Below are positions 1 through 9,137 of a stretch of 64,000 nt of DNA, in pieces. The first letter of the stretch is position 1. The number at the start of each line of letters is the position of its first letter. The DNA comes from Micromonospora okii. Lineage in GTDB: Bacteria; Actinomycetota; Actinomycetes; Mycobacteriales; Micromonosporaceae. A program made the position numbers and the translations under genes. The stretch is from assembly GCF_020884795.1 (NCBI RefSeq), contig NZ_BBZF01000020.1, positions 102,812-166,811 on the forward strand, read 5' to 3'. Below the pieces are notes generated by a model. It ran no database searches and was not told the origin of the DNA. It was given only the letters and a program-made list of their open reading frames with translations.

Positions 1-796
1 GCCGCTGGAAGACCAGGTAGATGACCAGCACCGGCAGCAGGGCGACGATCAGGCCGGCGCTGACCAGCGGCACCGACACGTCGTACTGGCCGCTGAGCAG
101 GGAGACGCCGACCATGAGGGTCTTGCTGTCCGAGCCGCCCATGATGACCAGGGGCAGCAGCAGGTCGTTCCACATCCAGACGAAGTTGAAGATGGCCAGC
201 GCGGCCAGGGCCGGGGTGGCGATCGGGGCGAGCAGCCGGAACAGGATGGTCAGGTGCCCCGCGCCGTCGACCCGGGCCGCCTCGATCAGCTCGTCGGGCA
301 CCTGCTGGAAGTACCCGGCGAGCTGGTACGTGCCCAGTGGCAGCCCGAACGCCGCGTACGCGAGGATCAGGCCCTGGTACTCCCCGGACATGCCCAGGTC
401 CAGCACCGTCTGGTAGAGCGGGTAGATGATCGCCTGGCTCGGGATGGTCAGCGTCACGATGATCAGCAGGAAGACCACCTTCCCGCCCCGGAAGCGCAGC
501 TTCGTCACCGCGTACGCGACGAGCAGCGCGGCGAGCACCGACAGCACCAGCCCGCCGAGCGTGGTGATCAGCGAGTTGAGCAGCAGCCGGGGCATGTCCA
601 TCCGGCGGAACGCCTCGAGGTAGTTGTCCAGGGTGATGCCGGCGGGCAGGCCCAGCGGGTCGTTGGCGAAGCCCGACTGCGTCTTCAGCGAGCTGACCAC
701 GGTGAACAGCAGCGGGTAGACGGCCGCGACGGCGACGACGACCAGCGCGAACGTCAGCAGGTAGCGCCCGATGCGGGCGGAGTGGCGCGCGTTCAT
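1..796 (-). CDS. Carbohydrate ABC transporter permease (MalG/UgpE type), partial
   Basis: Inner-membrane permease of a CUT1-type sugar ABC importer. The reading frame starts at ATG 796 and runs off the left window edge, so the C-terminus is missing. The N-terminus has one hydrophobic helix followed by LKTQSGFANDPLGLP and NYLEAF, typical of the MalG family. The EAA-loop signature that contacts the ATPase is visible as DELIEAARVDGAG. Its start overlaps the preceding permease stop by four bases (ATGA), indicating translational coupling. No ATPase gene lies in this operon within the window, so a shared MsiK-like ATPase is likely, as is usual in actinomycetes. Confidence 0.93.
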   Translation of the reverse strand, partial: MNARHSARIGRYLLTFALVVVAVAAVYPLLFTVVSSLKTQSGFANDPLGLPAGITLDNYLEAFRRMDMPRLLLNSLITTLGGLVLSVLAALLVAYAVTKLRFRGGKVVFLLIIVTLTIPSQAIIYPLYQTVLDLGMSGEYQGLILAYAAFGLPLGTYQLAGYFQQVPDELIEAARVDGAGHLTILFRLLAPIATPALAALAIFNFVWMWNDLLLPLVIMGGSDSKTLMVGVSLLSGQYDVSVPLVSAGLIVALLPVLVIYLVFQR

Positions 797-1752
797 CGCG
801 GCTTGCGGGTCCCCTCTGTGAACATGTGCCGCACGCTGAAGATCGACAGCAGGGCGACGAAGACGAACAGGGCGATGCCGATGGCCGAGCCGTAGCCACG
901 GTCCAGGAACTGGAAGGTGGTGAGGAAGACCAGGTACTCGGGGAGCATGGTGGCGTCACCCGGCCCGCCCTGGGTCAGCGCGTAGATCAGCGGGAACAGC
1001 CAGATGAGCACCCCGGAGGCGCAGAGCACGCTCCAGTACGCCACGGTGGGCCGCAGCATCGGCACGACCACCGACCACAGCCGCCGGAAGAAGCCGGCCC
1101 CGTCGAGGTACGCGGCCTCCAGGGTCTCCTCGGGGATGGTGGCCAGGCCGGCGAGGTACGTCATCACGCCGAGCCCGAAGAAGCTCCACAGGGCGACGGC
1201 GACCAGCGAGAACAACGCGCTGTTGCGGCCGTTGAGCCACTCGATCGCCAGCGGCTCCAGCCCGACGCCGCGCAGCAGGGCGTTGACGGGCCCGTCCGGG
1301 GAGAGGATCTGCCGGAACATGATGCCGACGACGATGGGCGCGATCGTGTACGGGACGAAGTAGACGGCCCGGAAGAACTTCCAGCCCGGGGCGCGCTGGT
1401 GGATGAGCAGCGCCAGCACCAGCGGGACCACGATCCACACCGGCAGGGTGGCCACCACCAGCAGGGCGTTGCGGAAGCTGGTGAGGACCATCGGGTCGTC
1501 GAACATCCGGGTGTAGTTGTCGGCACCGGCGAACTCGCTGCCGCCGAACCCGCTGGACGACTCGAAGCTGGTGATCACGCCCCGGACCAGGGGCACCACC
1601 TTGAACAGCAGGGCCAGGACGAGCGCGGGCAGCACCAGCGCGGCGCCGAGCCACCACTCCCGGGCGTGCGCCGGCCGGCGCGGCGGGCGGGCCGGCGCGG
1701 TCGGGGCGTCGGCGGCCGCCGGCTCCGCCACCGGCGCGGTGGAGATCGTCAT
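793..1752 (-). CDS. Carbohydrate ABC transporter permease (MalF/UgpA type)
   Basis: Second membrane subunit of the sugar importer, 319 aa. A cytoplasmic N-terminus rich in Ala/Pro/Arg precedes about six hydrophobic segments. The EAA loop EETLEAAYLDGAGFFRRLW lies in the C-terminal half, as expected for MalF homologues. It sits between the binding-protein gene (60-base gap upstream) and the MalG-type permease (4-base overlap downstream). Membrane topology and neighbours make the role clear; the transported sugar cannot be read from the sequence. Confidence 0.95.
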   Translation of the reverse strand: MTISTAPVAEPAAADAPTAPARPPRRPAHAREWWLGAALVLPALVLALLFKVVPLVRGVITSFESSSGFGGSEFAGADNYTRMFDDPMVLTSFRNALLVVATLPVWIVVPLVLALLIHQRAPGWKFFRAVYFVPYTIAPIVVGIMFRQILSPDGPVNALLRGVGLEPLAIEWLNGRNSALFSLVAVALWSFFGLGVMTYLAGLATIPEETLEAAYLDGAGFFRRLWSVVVPMLRPTVAYWSVLCASGVLIWLFPLIYALTQGGPGDATMLPEYLVFLTTFQFLDRGYGSAIGIALFVFVALLSIFSVRHMFTEGTRKPR

Positions 1753-1812
1753 CAGGGTTCCTCCCCCGGGCTGGCCGGGCGGGGCGACGTCGGATCGCCC
1801 CGCCCGGGGTGG

Positions 1813-3111
1813 CTACTTGGTCTGCTTCTTCGTGGGGCTGCGCTCCAGCGCCTGCTGCATCTGGTCGGCCCACTTGTCGACGGTGAGCTGGCCGAGGGTG
1901 ACCTGCTGCCAGCCGCGGGCCAGGGCGTCGGCCTCGGGGCCGGAGAGCATCACCCCGGCGTGCAGGGTGGGGGCGGCCACGAACTCCTGGATCTTCAGGA
2001 AGGCCGGCGACGAGGGCAGCAGCGCCTTGTCGACGTTCTTGTTCAGCGGCTGGCCCTTGGCGTGCTTGACCCACAGCTCGCCGTTCTCCTTGCCGGCGAG
2101 CCAGGTGATGAACTCCAGGCCGGCTTCCTTCTTCTTGCTCCACTGGGTGACGCCGTAGACGGCGCCCTCGATGCCGGAGAACTTCTGCGCCAGCGGGGCG
2201 GCCGGGTCGATCGCCGGCCACCGGGTGACGCCGAGTTTGTCGTCGCCGAGGGCCTTGCCGAACGCCTCCCAGTTCACCGCGTCGGAGATGATGGTGCCGG
2301 CGAACGCGGCGTCACCGCGCTGGAAGATGTCCGCGCCGTCGGGGAGCATCGTGATCGACGGGGCGTTCTTGTTGGTCCAGCCCTTCGTGGTGATCTCGGC
2401 GAGCTTCTCCAGCACGGCGACGAGCTTCGGGTCCTTCCAGGACAGCTTGCCGGCGAGCAGGGCGCGCACGTCCTCCTCGGTGAGGTAGTTGCGGGCGATC
2501 TCCGGGAAGTCCCAGTACGCCGGGAAGGTGCCGGACAGCCCGAGCGCCAGGCAGGTCTTGCCGGACTTCTTCACCGCCTCGCAGGCCGCGCCGAACTCGT
2601 CCCACGTCGCCGGGGGCTTCTCCGGGTCCAGCCCGGCGGCGGTGAGGACGGCCTTGTTGTAGTAGAGGACGTTGCCCTGGTAGGAGAAGGGCACGCCGTA
2701 GCAGGGCTTGCTCGTGTCGAAGCCCTCGCACGCCCCGCTGTAGGTGACCAGGTCCTTGTTGATCTCGGCGGCCTTGGCGCCCAGCGGCACGTACGCGTTG
2801 CGCCGGTCGAACAGCTCCAGCCCGGCGTTGTTGGCCATCACGTCCGGCCCGGACTGCGAGGTGATGTAGGGGCCCTGCACCTCGGGGTACTTGTCGAACG
2901 GGACGGACTGCATCTCCAGCTTGATGTCCGGGTGACCGGCCTCGAAGGTGGTCTTGACCTGCTTCCAGTACTCGGTGCCGCCCGGCTCCCAGGTCAGCAC
3001 CTTCAGGGTGACCGGGCCGTCGGCGGTGGCGTCGTCGCCCCCGCATCCGGTCAGCAGCGCGGCTGTCGCCACGCCGGCGGCGAGGACGCCGGCCAATCTC
3101 CGTCGAAACAT
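1813..3111 (-). CDS. Extracellular sugar-binding lipoprotein of ABC importer
   Basis: Solute-binding protein, 432 aa, that captures sugar outside the membrane for the two downstream permeases. The N-terminus has positively charged MFRRRL, a short hydrophobic stretch and the lipobox LLTGC, so it is expected to be lipid-anchored at the Cys near residue 23. The body matches family 1 binding proteins (VTLKVLTWEPGGTEYWKQV start; SYQGNVLYYNKAVL; WDEFGAACEAVKKSG). Ligand is unknown. An oligosaccharide or amino-sugar derivative is possible given the adjacent amidohydrolase and oxidoreductase genes, but that is inference. Confidence 0.93.
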   Translation of the reverse strand: MFRRRLAGVLAAGVATAALLTGCGGDDATADGPVTLKVLTWEPGGTEYWKQVKTTFEAGHPDIKLEMQSVPFDKYPEVQGPYITSQSGPDVMANNAGLELFDRRNAYVPLGAKAAEINKDLVTYSGACEGFDTSKPCYGVPFSYQGNVLYYNKAVLTAAGLDPEKPPATWDEFGAACEAVKKSGKTCLALGLSGTFPAYWDFPEIARNYLTEEDVRALLAGKLSWKDPKLVAVLEKLAEITTKGWTNKNAPSITMLPDGADIFQRGDAAFAGTIISDAVNWEAFGKALGDDKLGVTRWPAIDPAAPLAQKFSGIEGAVYGVTQWSKKKEAGLEFITWLAGKENGELWVKHAKGQPLNKNVDKALLPSSPAFLKIQEFVAAPTLHAGVMLSGPEADALARGWQQVTLGQLTVDKWADQMQQALERSPTKKQTK

Positions 3112-3124
3112 CGGAAAGCTCCTG

Positions 3125-4126
3125 TCACAAGTGGGGGCTCGGGGGGATCCGGCGGGTCACGCCGCCGGCGGTGGCGCTGTCGACCACGGCCTCGGCGACC
3201 CGGACGACGTGCAGGCCGTCGGCGAGCGGGACGACCGCCGTGGGCGCGGCACCGCCGATCCGGTCGAGGAAGTGCCGCAGCTCGGCGGCGAGGGCTCCCC
3301 CGCCGTCGACCGGGGAGAGGAGCCAGTCCGGCGCCTCGGTGGGCTCGCCCTGGACGAGCAGCGTGGGATGGCCGAGGTCGACGTGCGCGACCCCGTCGGT
3401 GCCGTACACCTCGACCAGGTCCGAGGTGTGGTTCGGGGTGTGCTCGGGCAGCAGGTAGCTGTTGCGGATCGACGACACGACGTCGTTGGCGTGCCGCAGC
3501 TCCGCCCACACCAGGACCGGCGTCGCCGATCCGGGTCGGGTCCGGGCCGCCGCGCGGACCTCGACCACGGGCGCTCCGGCGTACCAGAGGGCCAGGTCGA
3601 TGTCGTGCACGGCGGTGAGCAGCGCGGGGTGCTCGCGCAGGAAGAGCCGGCTGAGGGTGCGGGGCCGGTCGCGGCGCGACGACACGGCGAGCACGTCGCC
3701 GAGCCGGCCGGCGCGGACCGCGTCGTGCAGGGCCCGGTGCGGGGCGCTGTAGCGCAGGATGTGCCCCGGCTGGCAGAGCACGCCGGTGCGCGCGGCGGCG
3801 TCGACGATGGCGGCGGCGTCGGTCACCGTGGCGGCGAGCGGCTTCTCCACCAGCACGGGCACCCCGGCGGCGAGCAGGTCGACGGCGACCGCCCGGTGCG
3901 CCGGGCCGGGCACGCAGACCGAGGCGGCGTCCGGCGGGCCGGCGGCGAGCAGGTCGGCCACGGAGGCGTACGCCTGCGGCACGTCGTGCTCGGCGGCGAC
4001 CCGCGCCCGGGTCGCGGCGTCCGGCTCGACGAGGGCGCGCACCGGCACCCCGAGCGACCGGTACGCGGCCAGGTGCCGCACGCCGAACGCTCCCGCGCCG
4101 ATCACGGCGACCGCCGGGCCGCTCAC
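3125..4126 (-). CDS. Gfo/Idh/MocA-family NAD(P)-dependent oxidoreductase
   Basis: Cytoplasmic sugar/inositol-type dehydrogenase, 333 aa. The N-terminus is a Rossmann fold with VAVIGAGAFGVRHLAAY (GxGxxG), followed by VLVEKPLAATV, the conserved EKP motif of the family. I chose GTG 4126 because it gives the Rossmann strand at the N-terminus and overlaps the amidohydrolase stop by four bases (GTGA); the longer open frame upstream is arginine-rich junk. It is located between the amidohydrolase and the sugar-binding protein, suggesting oxidation of the imported sugar or its deacylated product. Confidence 0.92.
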   Translation of the reverse strand: MSGPAVAVIGAGAFGVRHLAAYRSLGVPVRALVEPDAATRARVAAEHDVPQAYASVADLLAAGPPDAASVCVPGPAHRAVAVDLLAAGVPVLVEKPLAATVTDAAAIVDAAARTGVLCQPGHILRYSAPHRALHDAVRAGRLGDVLAVSSRRDRPRTLSRLFLREHPALLTAVHDIDLALWYAGAPVVEVRAAARTRPGSATPVLVWAELRHANDVVSSIRNSYLLPEHTPNHTSDLVEVYGTDGVAHVDLGHPTLLVQGEPTEAPDWLLSPVDGGGALAAELRHFLDRIGGAAPTAVVPLADGLHVVRVAEAVVDSATAGGVTRRIPPSPHL

Positions 4127-5418
4127 GCCCCCACCGCCCCGGCGGCGGCGCGCTCCCCGGGTGCGGTGTCGTCCGCCCCGGCGGGGGTGGCCTGGTCCGC
4201 CCCGGCCTGATCCGTTCCGGCGGGGGTGGCCGGCGCGCCCGGCTCGGCGAGGCGGCCGGCGAGGACGGCGCGGGTCAGGCGCTCCAGGGCGGCGACCCCC
4301 ACGCCGACGCACCGCTCGTCGACGTCGAACGCGCCGGAGTGCAGCGGCGCGCCCCCGCGCTCGCCGGTCACCCCGAGCTTGACGTACAGGCTGGGGCCGA
4401 GCGCGCCGAGCAGAGCGAAGTCGTCGGTGGTCAGCGGCGGCTCGGTCAGGTCGGCGACGTCGACCAGCCCGGGCAGCTCGGCGTGGGCGAGGGCCACCAG
4501 CGACGCGGCGTTGCGCACCGGGGGCATCTCGTTGGCCCAGGTGAAGCGCAGGCCCAGGTCGAGCGCGGCGGCCTGCTGGCGGGCGATGCGCTCGACGACC
4601 TCCTTGAGCCGGCCCCGGACGGCCTCGTCGTGGGTACGCAGCGTGCCGGTGGCCTCCGCGCGCTCGGCGACCTGGCTCTGGCTGGCCCCGCCGGCGATCG
4701 TGCCGATGTTGAAGGCGACCAGCTCGTGGGGGTTGCGGGAGCGGGCCACCCCGGCGTGCAGCAGGTTGACGATGCCGGAGAGGCCGAGGATGGCGTCGCG
4801 GCCCAGGGCCGGGGTGGCGGCGTGCGCGGCCCGGCCGAGCACCTCGACGCGGAAGGCGTCCTTGGCCGCCATCGCGGTCTCGCGGTCCACGCCGACGGTG
4901 CCGGCCGGCAGGTCGGGCCAGCAGTGCAGGCCGAGGACGGCGTCGAAGCGCCGGCCGCGCAGGGCAGCGTCGGCCAGTGCGGCGGCGGCGCCGGAGGCCT
5001 CGCCGAACGGGATCTCCTCGGCCGGCTGGAACAGCAGGGTCACCGAGCCGCGCGCGGGCGGGTCGGCGACGATCCGGGCGGCGACGCCGGCCACGACGGC
5101 CATGTGCACGTCGTGCCCGCAGGCGTGACAGACCCCCGGGTTGCCCGACGCCCAGGGCACCTCCTTGACGTCCTGGACCGGATAGGCGTCCATATCGGCC
5201 CGAAGCAGAACCGAAGGGCCCGGGGCACGTCCCTCGATCTCGACTACGAGGCCCGTGTCGGCGACTCCGGTGTGGACGCGGGCGATCGGGGCGAGCCGCT
5301 CGGCGAGGAGGGCTGCGGTCCGTCGCTCCGTGAACCGCAGCTCGGGGTGCCGGTGGAGCTGTCGTCGCAGCCGAACCAGATCGTCAACGTCATCGTGCGC
5401 CAGCACCACGCGGTCCAC
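4123..5418 (-). CDS. M20D-family metal-dependent amidohydrolase
   Basis: Peptidase M20D / N-acyl amino acid amidohydrolase-like enzyme, 431 aa, likely cytoplasmic. Family hallmarks are LRRQLHRHPEL at the N-terminus, RADMDAYPV, the metal-binding CHACGHDVHMA and FQPAEE. The C-terminal 40 residues are a low-complexity Ala/Gly/Asp tail beyond the usual domain. GTG 5418 is the longest start; GTG 5409 has a better-spaced GAGGGG upstream and may be the true one. First gene of the five-gene sugar operon, so it may deacylate the transported compound. Substrate is not predictable. Confidence 0.9.
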   Translation of the reverse strand: MDRVVLAHDDVDDLVRLRRQLHRHPELRFTERRTAALLAERLAPIARVHTGVADTGLVVEIEGRAPGPSVLLRADMDAYPVQDVKEVPWASGNPGVCHACGHDVHMAVVAGVAARIVADPPARGSVTLLFQPAEEIPFGEASGAAAALADAALRGRRFDAVLGLHCWPDLPAGTVGVDRETAMAAKDAFRVEVLGRAAHAATPALGRDAILGLSGIVNLLHAGVARSRNPHELVAFNIGTIAGGASQSQVAERAEATGTLRTHDEAVRGRLKEVVERIARQQAAALDLGLRFTWANEMPPVRNAASLVALAHAELPGLVDVADLTEPPLTTDDFALLGALGPSLYVKLGVTGERGGAPLHSGAFDVDERCVGVGVAALERLTRAVLAGRLAEPGAPATPAGTDQAGADQATPAGADDTAPGERAAAGAVGA

Positions 5419-5443
5419 CCCTCGCCTGCGCCCGGTAATCCGG

Positions 5444-5466
5444 ACCTAATTGAGACAAGAACCTAA
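5444..5466 (+). promoter_or_regulatory. Direct repeats in the divergent promoter region (possible operator)
   Basis: ACCTAA occurs at 5444-5449 and again at 5461-5466, 17 bases apart, in an AT-richer stretch between the divergently transcribed amidohydrolase operon and the metal-dependent hydrolase. Position and spacing fit a repressor or activator site controlling both units. No regulator gene adjoins it in the window, so this is only a candidate. Confidence 0.35.
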
Positions 5467-5507
5467 AGGAGGGGTCCTCCCACGTCAATGGCCTGTTCGG
5501 AATCGGT

Positions 5508-5513
5508 TAGGGT
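5508..5513 (+). promoter_or_regulatory. -10 box TAGGGT, leaderless start for the gene at 5520
   Basis: TAGGGT followed by six bases and then ATG 5520, with no Shine-Dalgarno sequence at usable distance. This is the geometry of a leaderless transcript beginning at the start codon. Confidence 0.5.
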
Positions 5514-5519
5514 CCGCCC

Positions 5520-6347
5520 ATGCCACGCGCCGACGCACACCTGCACCTGTTCGCCGGGGGGTACCCGGGCCGCTACGGAAGGTCCCCGGCCGGGGGCGAC
5601 GAACTCGCCGTCTACCGGACGTTGCGCCGCGAACACGGCATCGACCGGGCGCTCGTGGTCGGCTACGAGGGCGGGCCGGAGTTCGCCGGCAACAACGCGC
5701 ACCTGGCCCGGCTCGCCGCCGCGCACGACTGGATCGCGCCGCTGGCGTACGTCGCGGCCGGCGGCACCGACCCGGACGGCCTCGACCGGCTCTGGGCGGC
5801 GGGGTTCGCGGGCATCGCGGCGTACCTGCCGGACCCCGCCTCGGCCGACGCGTTCGCCGGGTGGGCCGCCACCGCCGCCGGGGCGCTCAACGACGCCTCG
5901 GCCGTGGTCAGCCTCAACGCCCCGCCCGAGGCCGCCGACCGGCTCGGCCGCGCGCTCGCCGCCCTCGACGGGTGCGCCGTGCTGGTCAGCCACCTCGGCC
6001 TGCCCGGCCGGCACGCCACCGCACCGACGCCGACGGCCGCCGCCGCCCGGCTCGCGCCGCTGACCGAGCTGGCCCGGCTGCCCCACGTCGGGGTCAAGGT
6101 CTCCGGCCTGTACGCCGTCAGCGACCCCGCCGAGGCGTACCCGCACGACGCCGCCCGGCCGTACGTCGCGCTGTTGCTGGACCGCTTCGGCGCGCGGCGG
6201 CTGTACTGGGGATCGGACTTCTCCCCCAGCCTGGACCACGTCTCGTTCGCCCAGACCCTGCACCCGGTCGGGCTCGACGGGCTCTCCCCCGCCGAGGCGG
6301 CCGACGTGTACGGCGGCAACCTCCGCCGCGCCCTCGACCGCCGCTGA
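5520..6347 (+). CDS. Amidohydrolase-2 family TIM-barrel metal-dependent hydrolase
   Basis: 275 aa cytoplasmic hydrolase of the amidohydrolase superfamily. The N-terminal metal ligands are in DAHLHLFAGG (HxH). Further family positions are CAVLVSHLGLPGRH, VKVSGLYAVS and the C-terminal YWGSDFSPSLDH with the catalytic Asp. Typical relatives are lactone hydrolases or decarboxylases acting on sugar- or aromatic-derived acids. It is divergent from the sugar-import operon and probably belongs to the same catabolic pathway. The TAGGGT box six bases upstream supports ATG 5520. Confidence 0.87.
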   Translation: MPRADAHLHLFAGGYPGRYGRSPAGGDELAVYRTLRREHGIDRALVVGYEGGPEFAGNNAHLARLAAAHDWIAPLAYVAAGGTDPDGLDRLWAAGFAGIAAYLPDPASADAFAGWAATAAGALNDASAVVSLNAPPEAADRLGRALAALDGCAVLVSHLGLPGRHATAPTPTAAAARLAPLTELARLPHVGVKVSGLYAVSDPAEAYPHDAARPYVALLLDRFGARRLYWGSDFSPSLDHVSFAQTLHPVGLDGLSPAEAADVYGGNLRRALDRR

Positions 6348-6435
6348 CCCCGGCACGCGCCGGCCGGGAGGCGCGGCAGCAGGGAGGCAGCGGGGAGCGG
6401 GCGCGGGGCGGGCGGGCGCGCCCCGCGCCCGGGGG

Positions 6436-8064
6436 TCACGCCTGCGGTGCGGTCTCCCGGCGCAGCTTCGACGAGCCGGCCCCGACGGACCACCCGGCCA
6501 CCCACCGGCCGGCGCTGCCCGGCCTGGTCCGGTCGGCCAGGTGGTACCAGTCCATCCGGCACCGCTGCCGGGTCACCTCCAGCACGCCGTAGCCGTGGCC
6601 GTCCAGCTCCGCCCAGCGCACGTGGGGGTTGGCCGCGCGCACCAGCGACGCCCCCAGGACGCTGAGCCCGTTCCCCTCGGGCTGGCCAAGGACGTCGTTG
6701 ATGTTGTCGCTGGTCACCGACGGCACGACGAACTCGGCGGCGACCGGGGCCAGCGGGCCGGTCGCCCGGGTGGTCACCTCGTTGGCCCAGGAGGTGTGGA
6801 TGTCGCCGGTCAGGAAGACCACGTCACGGGTGCCGGCGGCGCGCAGGTGGTCGACCAGCTCGTTGCGGTCGGCGTTGTAGCCGTCCCACTGGTCGGGGTT
6901 GAGCGCCGCGCCGTTCTCGGGGATGCCGAGCAGCTCGCCGAGCGGGCCGAGCAGCCAGGCCGGGAGCGTGGCGAGGTCGAGGCGGGCGATCATCACCGGG
7001 TTGCCGACCAGTTTCCACCGGGCCGTCGAGGCGGCCAAGCCGCCCTTGAGCCAGGCCATCTGGGCGTCCCCGGTGATCGTGCGCGCCGGGTCGTCGACGG
7101 CCGCGCCCGACGCCTGCTTCGAGCGGTACGTCCGCAGGTCGAGCATGGAGAGCTCGGCCAGGTTGCCGAAGCGCAGCCGGCGGTAGATGGCGCCGTCGGC
7201 GCCCACGCGCACCGGCATCCACTCGGCGTACGCCCGCCGGGCGGCGGCCACCCGGTCGGCGTACGCGCCCTCGGTGCCCGGGGTGTGGTTCTCCGCCCCG
7301 TCGGCCCACTGGTCGTTGGCCACCTCGTGGTCGTCCCAGGTGATCACCCAGGGCACGGAGGCGTGCAGCGCCTGGAGGTCCGGGTCGGTCTTGTAGAGCG
7401 CGTGCCGGATCCGGTAGTCGGCGAGGGTCAGCACCTCGTGGGCCGGGCGCACCGGGCGCACCACCGTGCCGCCGGCGTCGTACTCGCCGGTGCCGTACTC
7501 GTAGAGGTAGTCGCCGAGGTGCACGACCAGGTTGAGGTCGCCCCGGTCGGCGAGGTTGCGGTAGGCCGCGAAGTAGCCCGCCTCCCAGTTCGCGCAGGAG
7601 ACCACCCCGAGGCGGAGCCGGTCGATGTCGGCGTCGGCCGGTGGGGCGGTCATCGTGCGCCCGGTCGGCGACCACGCGCCCGCGTACCCGAACCGGTACC
7701 ACCAGGTGGTGGCGGGGGCCAGGCCGGTGACCGCCACCTTGACGGTGTGGTCGCGGGCCGGCCCGGTGGTCAGCGTGCCCTGCGCGGCCAGGGCCGAGAA
7801 GTCGGGGTCGGCGGCGACCTGCCAGGTCACCTCCGCCTCGGGGCCGACGCCGGAGCCCGGCTGCGCCTCCTCGGTCGGGGTCACCCGGGTCCAGAGCAGG
7901 ACGCCGTCGGGCAGCGGGTCGCCGGAGGCCACACCGTGCCGGAACGCCCCGCCGGCCGCGCGGACGGGGGCCGGGCCGGAGAGGGTGGCGCCGGCGAGCA
8001 CGGCCGTGCCGGCGGACGCGCCGGCCATCCGCAGGACGGTACGACGGTCGATGGTGTTCGTCAT
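6436..8064 (-). CDS. Tat-exported PhoD-like alkaline phosphatase/phosphodiesterase
   Basis: 542 aa secreted metallophosphoesterase. The N-terminus has the twin-arginine signal DRRTVLRMAGASAG and a hydrophobic h-region ending near APVRAAG, so export through Tat (tatA/tatC are in this window) is expected. A PhoD N-terminal domain (FRHGVASGDPLPDGVLLWTRVTP) is followed by the metallophosphatase core with GVVSCANWEAGYFAAYRNLA, HLGDYLYEYG, VITWDDHEVANDQW and FLTGDIHTSW. It releases phosphate from phospho-mono- or diesters outside the cell. A phosphate-limitation (PHO) box was not evident. Confidence 0.94.
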   Translation of the reverse strand: MTNTIDRRTVLRMAGASAGTAVLAGATLSGPAPVRAAGGAFRHGVASGDPLPDGVLLWTRVTPTEEAQPGSGVGPEAEVTWQVAADPDFSALAAQGTLTTGPARDHTVKVAVTGLAPATTWWYRFGYAGAWSPTGRTMTAPPADADIDRLRLGVVSCANWEAGYFAAYRNLADRGDLNLVVHLGDYLYEYGTGEYDAGGTVVRPVRPAHEVLTLADYRIRHALYKTDPDLQALHASVPWVITWDDHEVANDQWADGAENHTPGTEGAYADRVAAARRAYAEWMPVRVGADGAIYRRLRFGNLAELSMLDLRTYRSKQASGAAVDDPARTITGDAQMAWLKGGLAASTARWKLVGNPVMIARLDLATLPAWLLGPLGELLGIPENGAALNPDQWDGYNADRNELVDHLRAAGTRDVVFLTGDIHTSWANEVTTRATGPLAPVAAEFVVPSVTSDNINDVLGQPEGNGLSVLGASLVRAANPHVRWAELDGHGYGVLEVTRQRCRMDWYHLADRTRPGSAGRWVAGWSVGAGSSKLRRETAPQA

Positions 8065-8188
8065 GGCTCATGTATCTACCGCCATCGTCGTCTCCGCGCT
8101 GCCCCGTGCCGGCGGGTTCGCCGAACCGCCACCGGGCGTCCACCGCCCGCTCGCCGTGGCACGCCCGCGCCGCCCGGCCGGACGGGGA

Positions 8189-8194
8189 TAGGGT
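8189..8194 (+). promoter_or_regulatory. -10 box TAGGGT, likely leaderless start for the gene at 8203
   Basis: TAGGGT lies eight bases before ATG 8203 and no purine-rich ribosome binding site precedes the codon; consistent with leaderless transcription. Confidence 0.45.
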
Positions 8195-8202
8195 CGGCAG
8201 CC

Positions 8203-9132
8203 ATGCGGACGAAGCAGGAGCTGGGCGCGGCCATCCGACAGCGACGGCGGGCGGCGCTGGTGGTCAACGCCCGCTCGCGCCGGGGTCGCCGGCTCTACGA
8301 GCACGCCCGGAACCGGCTGGCGGAGGCCGGCTTCGACCTGCTCGGCTGCTATCCCGCCGACCGGCCGGGCGAGCTGGAACGCGCCCTGGCCGACGCGCTC
8401 GCGCTCGGGCCGGACCTGCTCGTGGCGGGCGGCGGCGACGGCACCCAGAGCGCCGCCGCGCGGCTGCTCGCCCACCGCGACGTGGCGCTGGGCCTGCTGC
8501 CGCTGGGCACCACGAACAACTTCGCCCGCACCCTCGGCCTCCCGCTGCACCTCGACGCCGCCGTGGCGGTCCTCGCCGAGGGCAAGGTGATCGACGTGGA
8601 CCTGGGGCTGGCCGGGGACGTGCCATTCGCCAACCACGTGGGCGTGGGCCTGTCGGCCGACATCATGCTGCGCACGCCGCCGGCGCTCAAGCGGGTCACC
8701 GGGCGGCTCGCGTACCCGGTCACGGCCCTGGCGCTGCTGGCCCGGCACCGGGCGCTGCGGGCCACCGTCCGCGCCGGGGACGAGACCCACGAGTTCCACA
8801 CCCACCAGCTCTACGTGGCCAACGGCGGTTTCCACGCCGGCCGGCCCATCACCGCCGACACCGACGCCGACGACCGGCTGCTGGTGGCGTACCCGGTCGG
8901 GGGGCCGACCCGGCGCGGGCTGCTCCGGGACACGGCCCGCAACGCCGCCACCGGGGCGCGGCGCACCCTGGCCGAGACGCCGTTCCTGGCGGTGGGCGAG
9001 CTGTGGCTGACCACCGACCGGCCGGCGCGCGTCGAGGTCGACGGCGAGCTGTGCGGGCGGACCCCGATCCGCATCGGGCTGGCCGCGAACGCGCTGCGGG
9101 TGATGGCCCACGCCGACAGCCCGGACCGCTGA
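8203..9132 (+). CDS. Diacylglycerol/lipid kinase family protein
   Basis: 309 aa, DAGK catalytic-domain (YegS/BmrU/LCB5) family, cytoplasmic or membrane-peripheral. Motifs: ALVVNARSRRGRR near residue 15, the nucleotide-binding LVAGGGDGTQSAAARLL, LLPLGTTNNFARTLGLP and a C-terminal DDRLLVAYPVGG with VEVDGELCGRTP. ATG 8203 gives the standard N-terminus; upstream in-frame codons are not protein-like. It phosphorylates a lipid or polyprenol-type hydroxyl, substrate unknown. It is divergent from the phosphatase and convergent with the protease gene. A second, diverged family member lies at 21775-22704. Confidence 0.9.
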   Translation: MRTKQELGAAIRQRRRAALVVNARSRRGRRLYEHARNRLAEAGFDLLGCYPADRPGELERALADALALGPDLLVAGGGDGTQSAAARLLAHRDVALGLLPLGTTNNFARTLGLPLHLDAAVAVLAEGKVIDVDLGLAGDVPFANHVGVGLSADIMLRTPPALKRVTGRLAYPVTALALLARHRALRATVRAGDETHEFHTHQLYVANGGFHAGRPITADTDADDRLLVAYPVGGPTRRGLLRDTARNAATGARRTLAETPFLAVGELWLTTDRPARVEVDGELCGRTPIRIGLAANALRVMAHADSPDR

Positions 9133-9137
9133 CGGGC

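Noticed and set aside
826..3618. Long plus-strand open frame opposite the sugar ABC genes
   Set aside because: High-GC antisense shadow: Arg/Gly/Gln-rich, no domain, no ribosome binding site, and the minus strand encodes clear transporter proteins.
6541..8202. N-terminal extension of the lipid kinase into a plus-strand frame opposite PhoD
   Set aside because: Extension is antisense to the phosphatase gene; ATG 8203 gives the family N-terminus.
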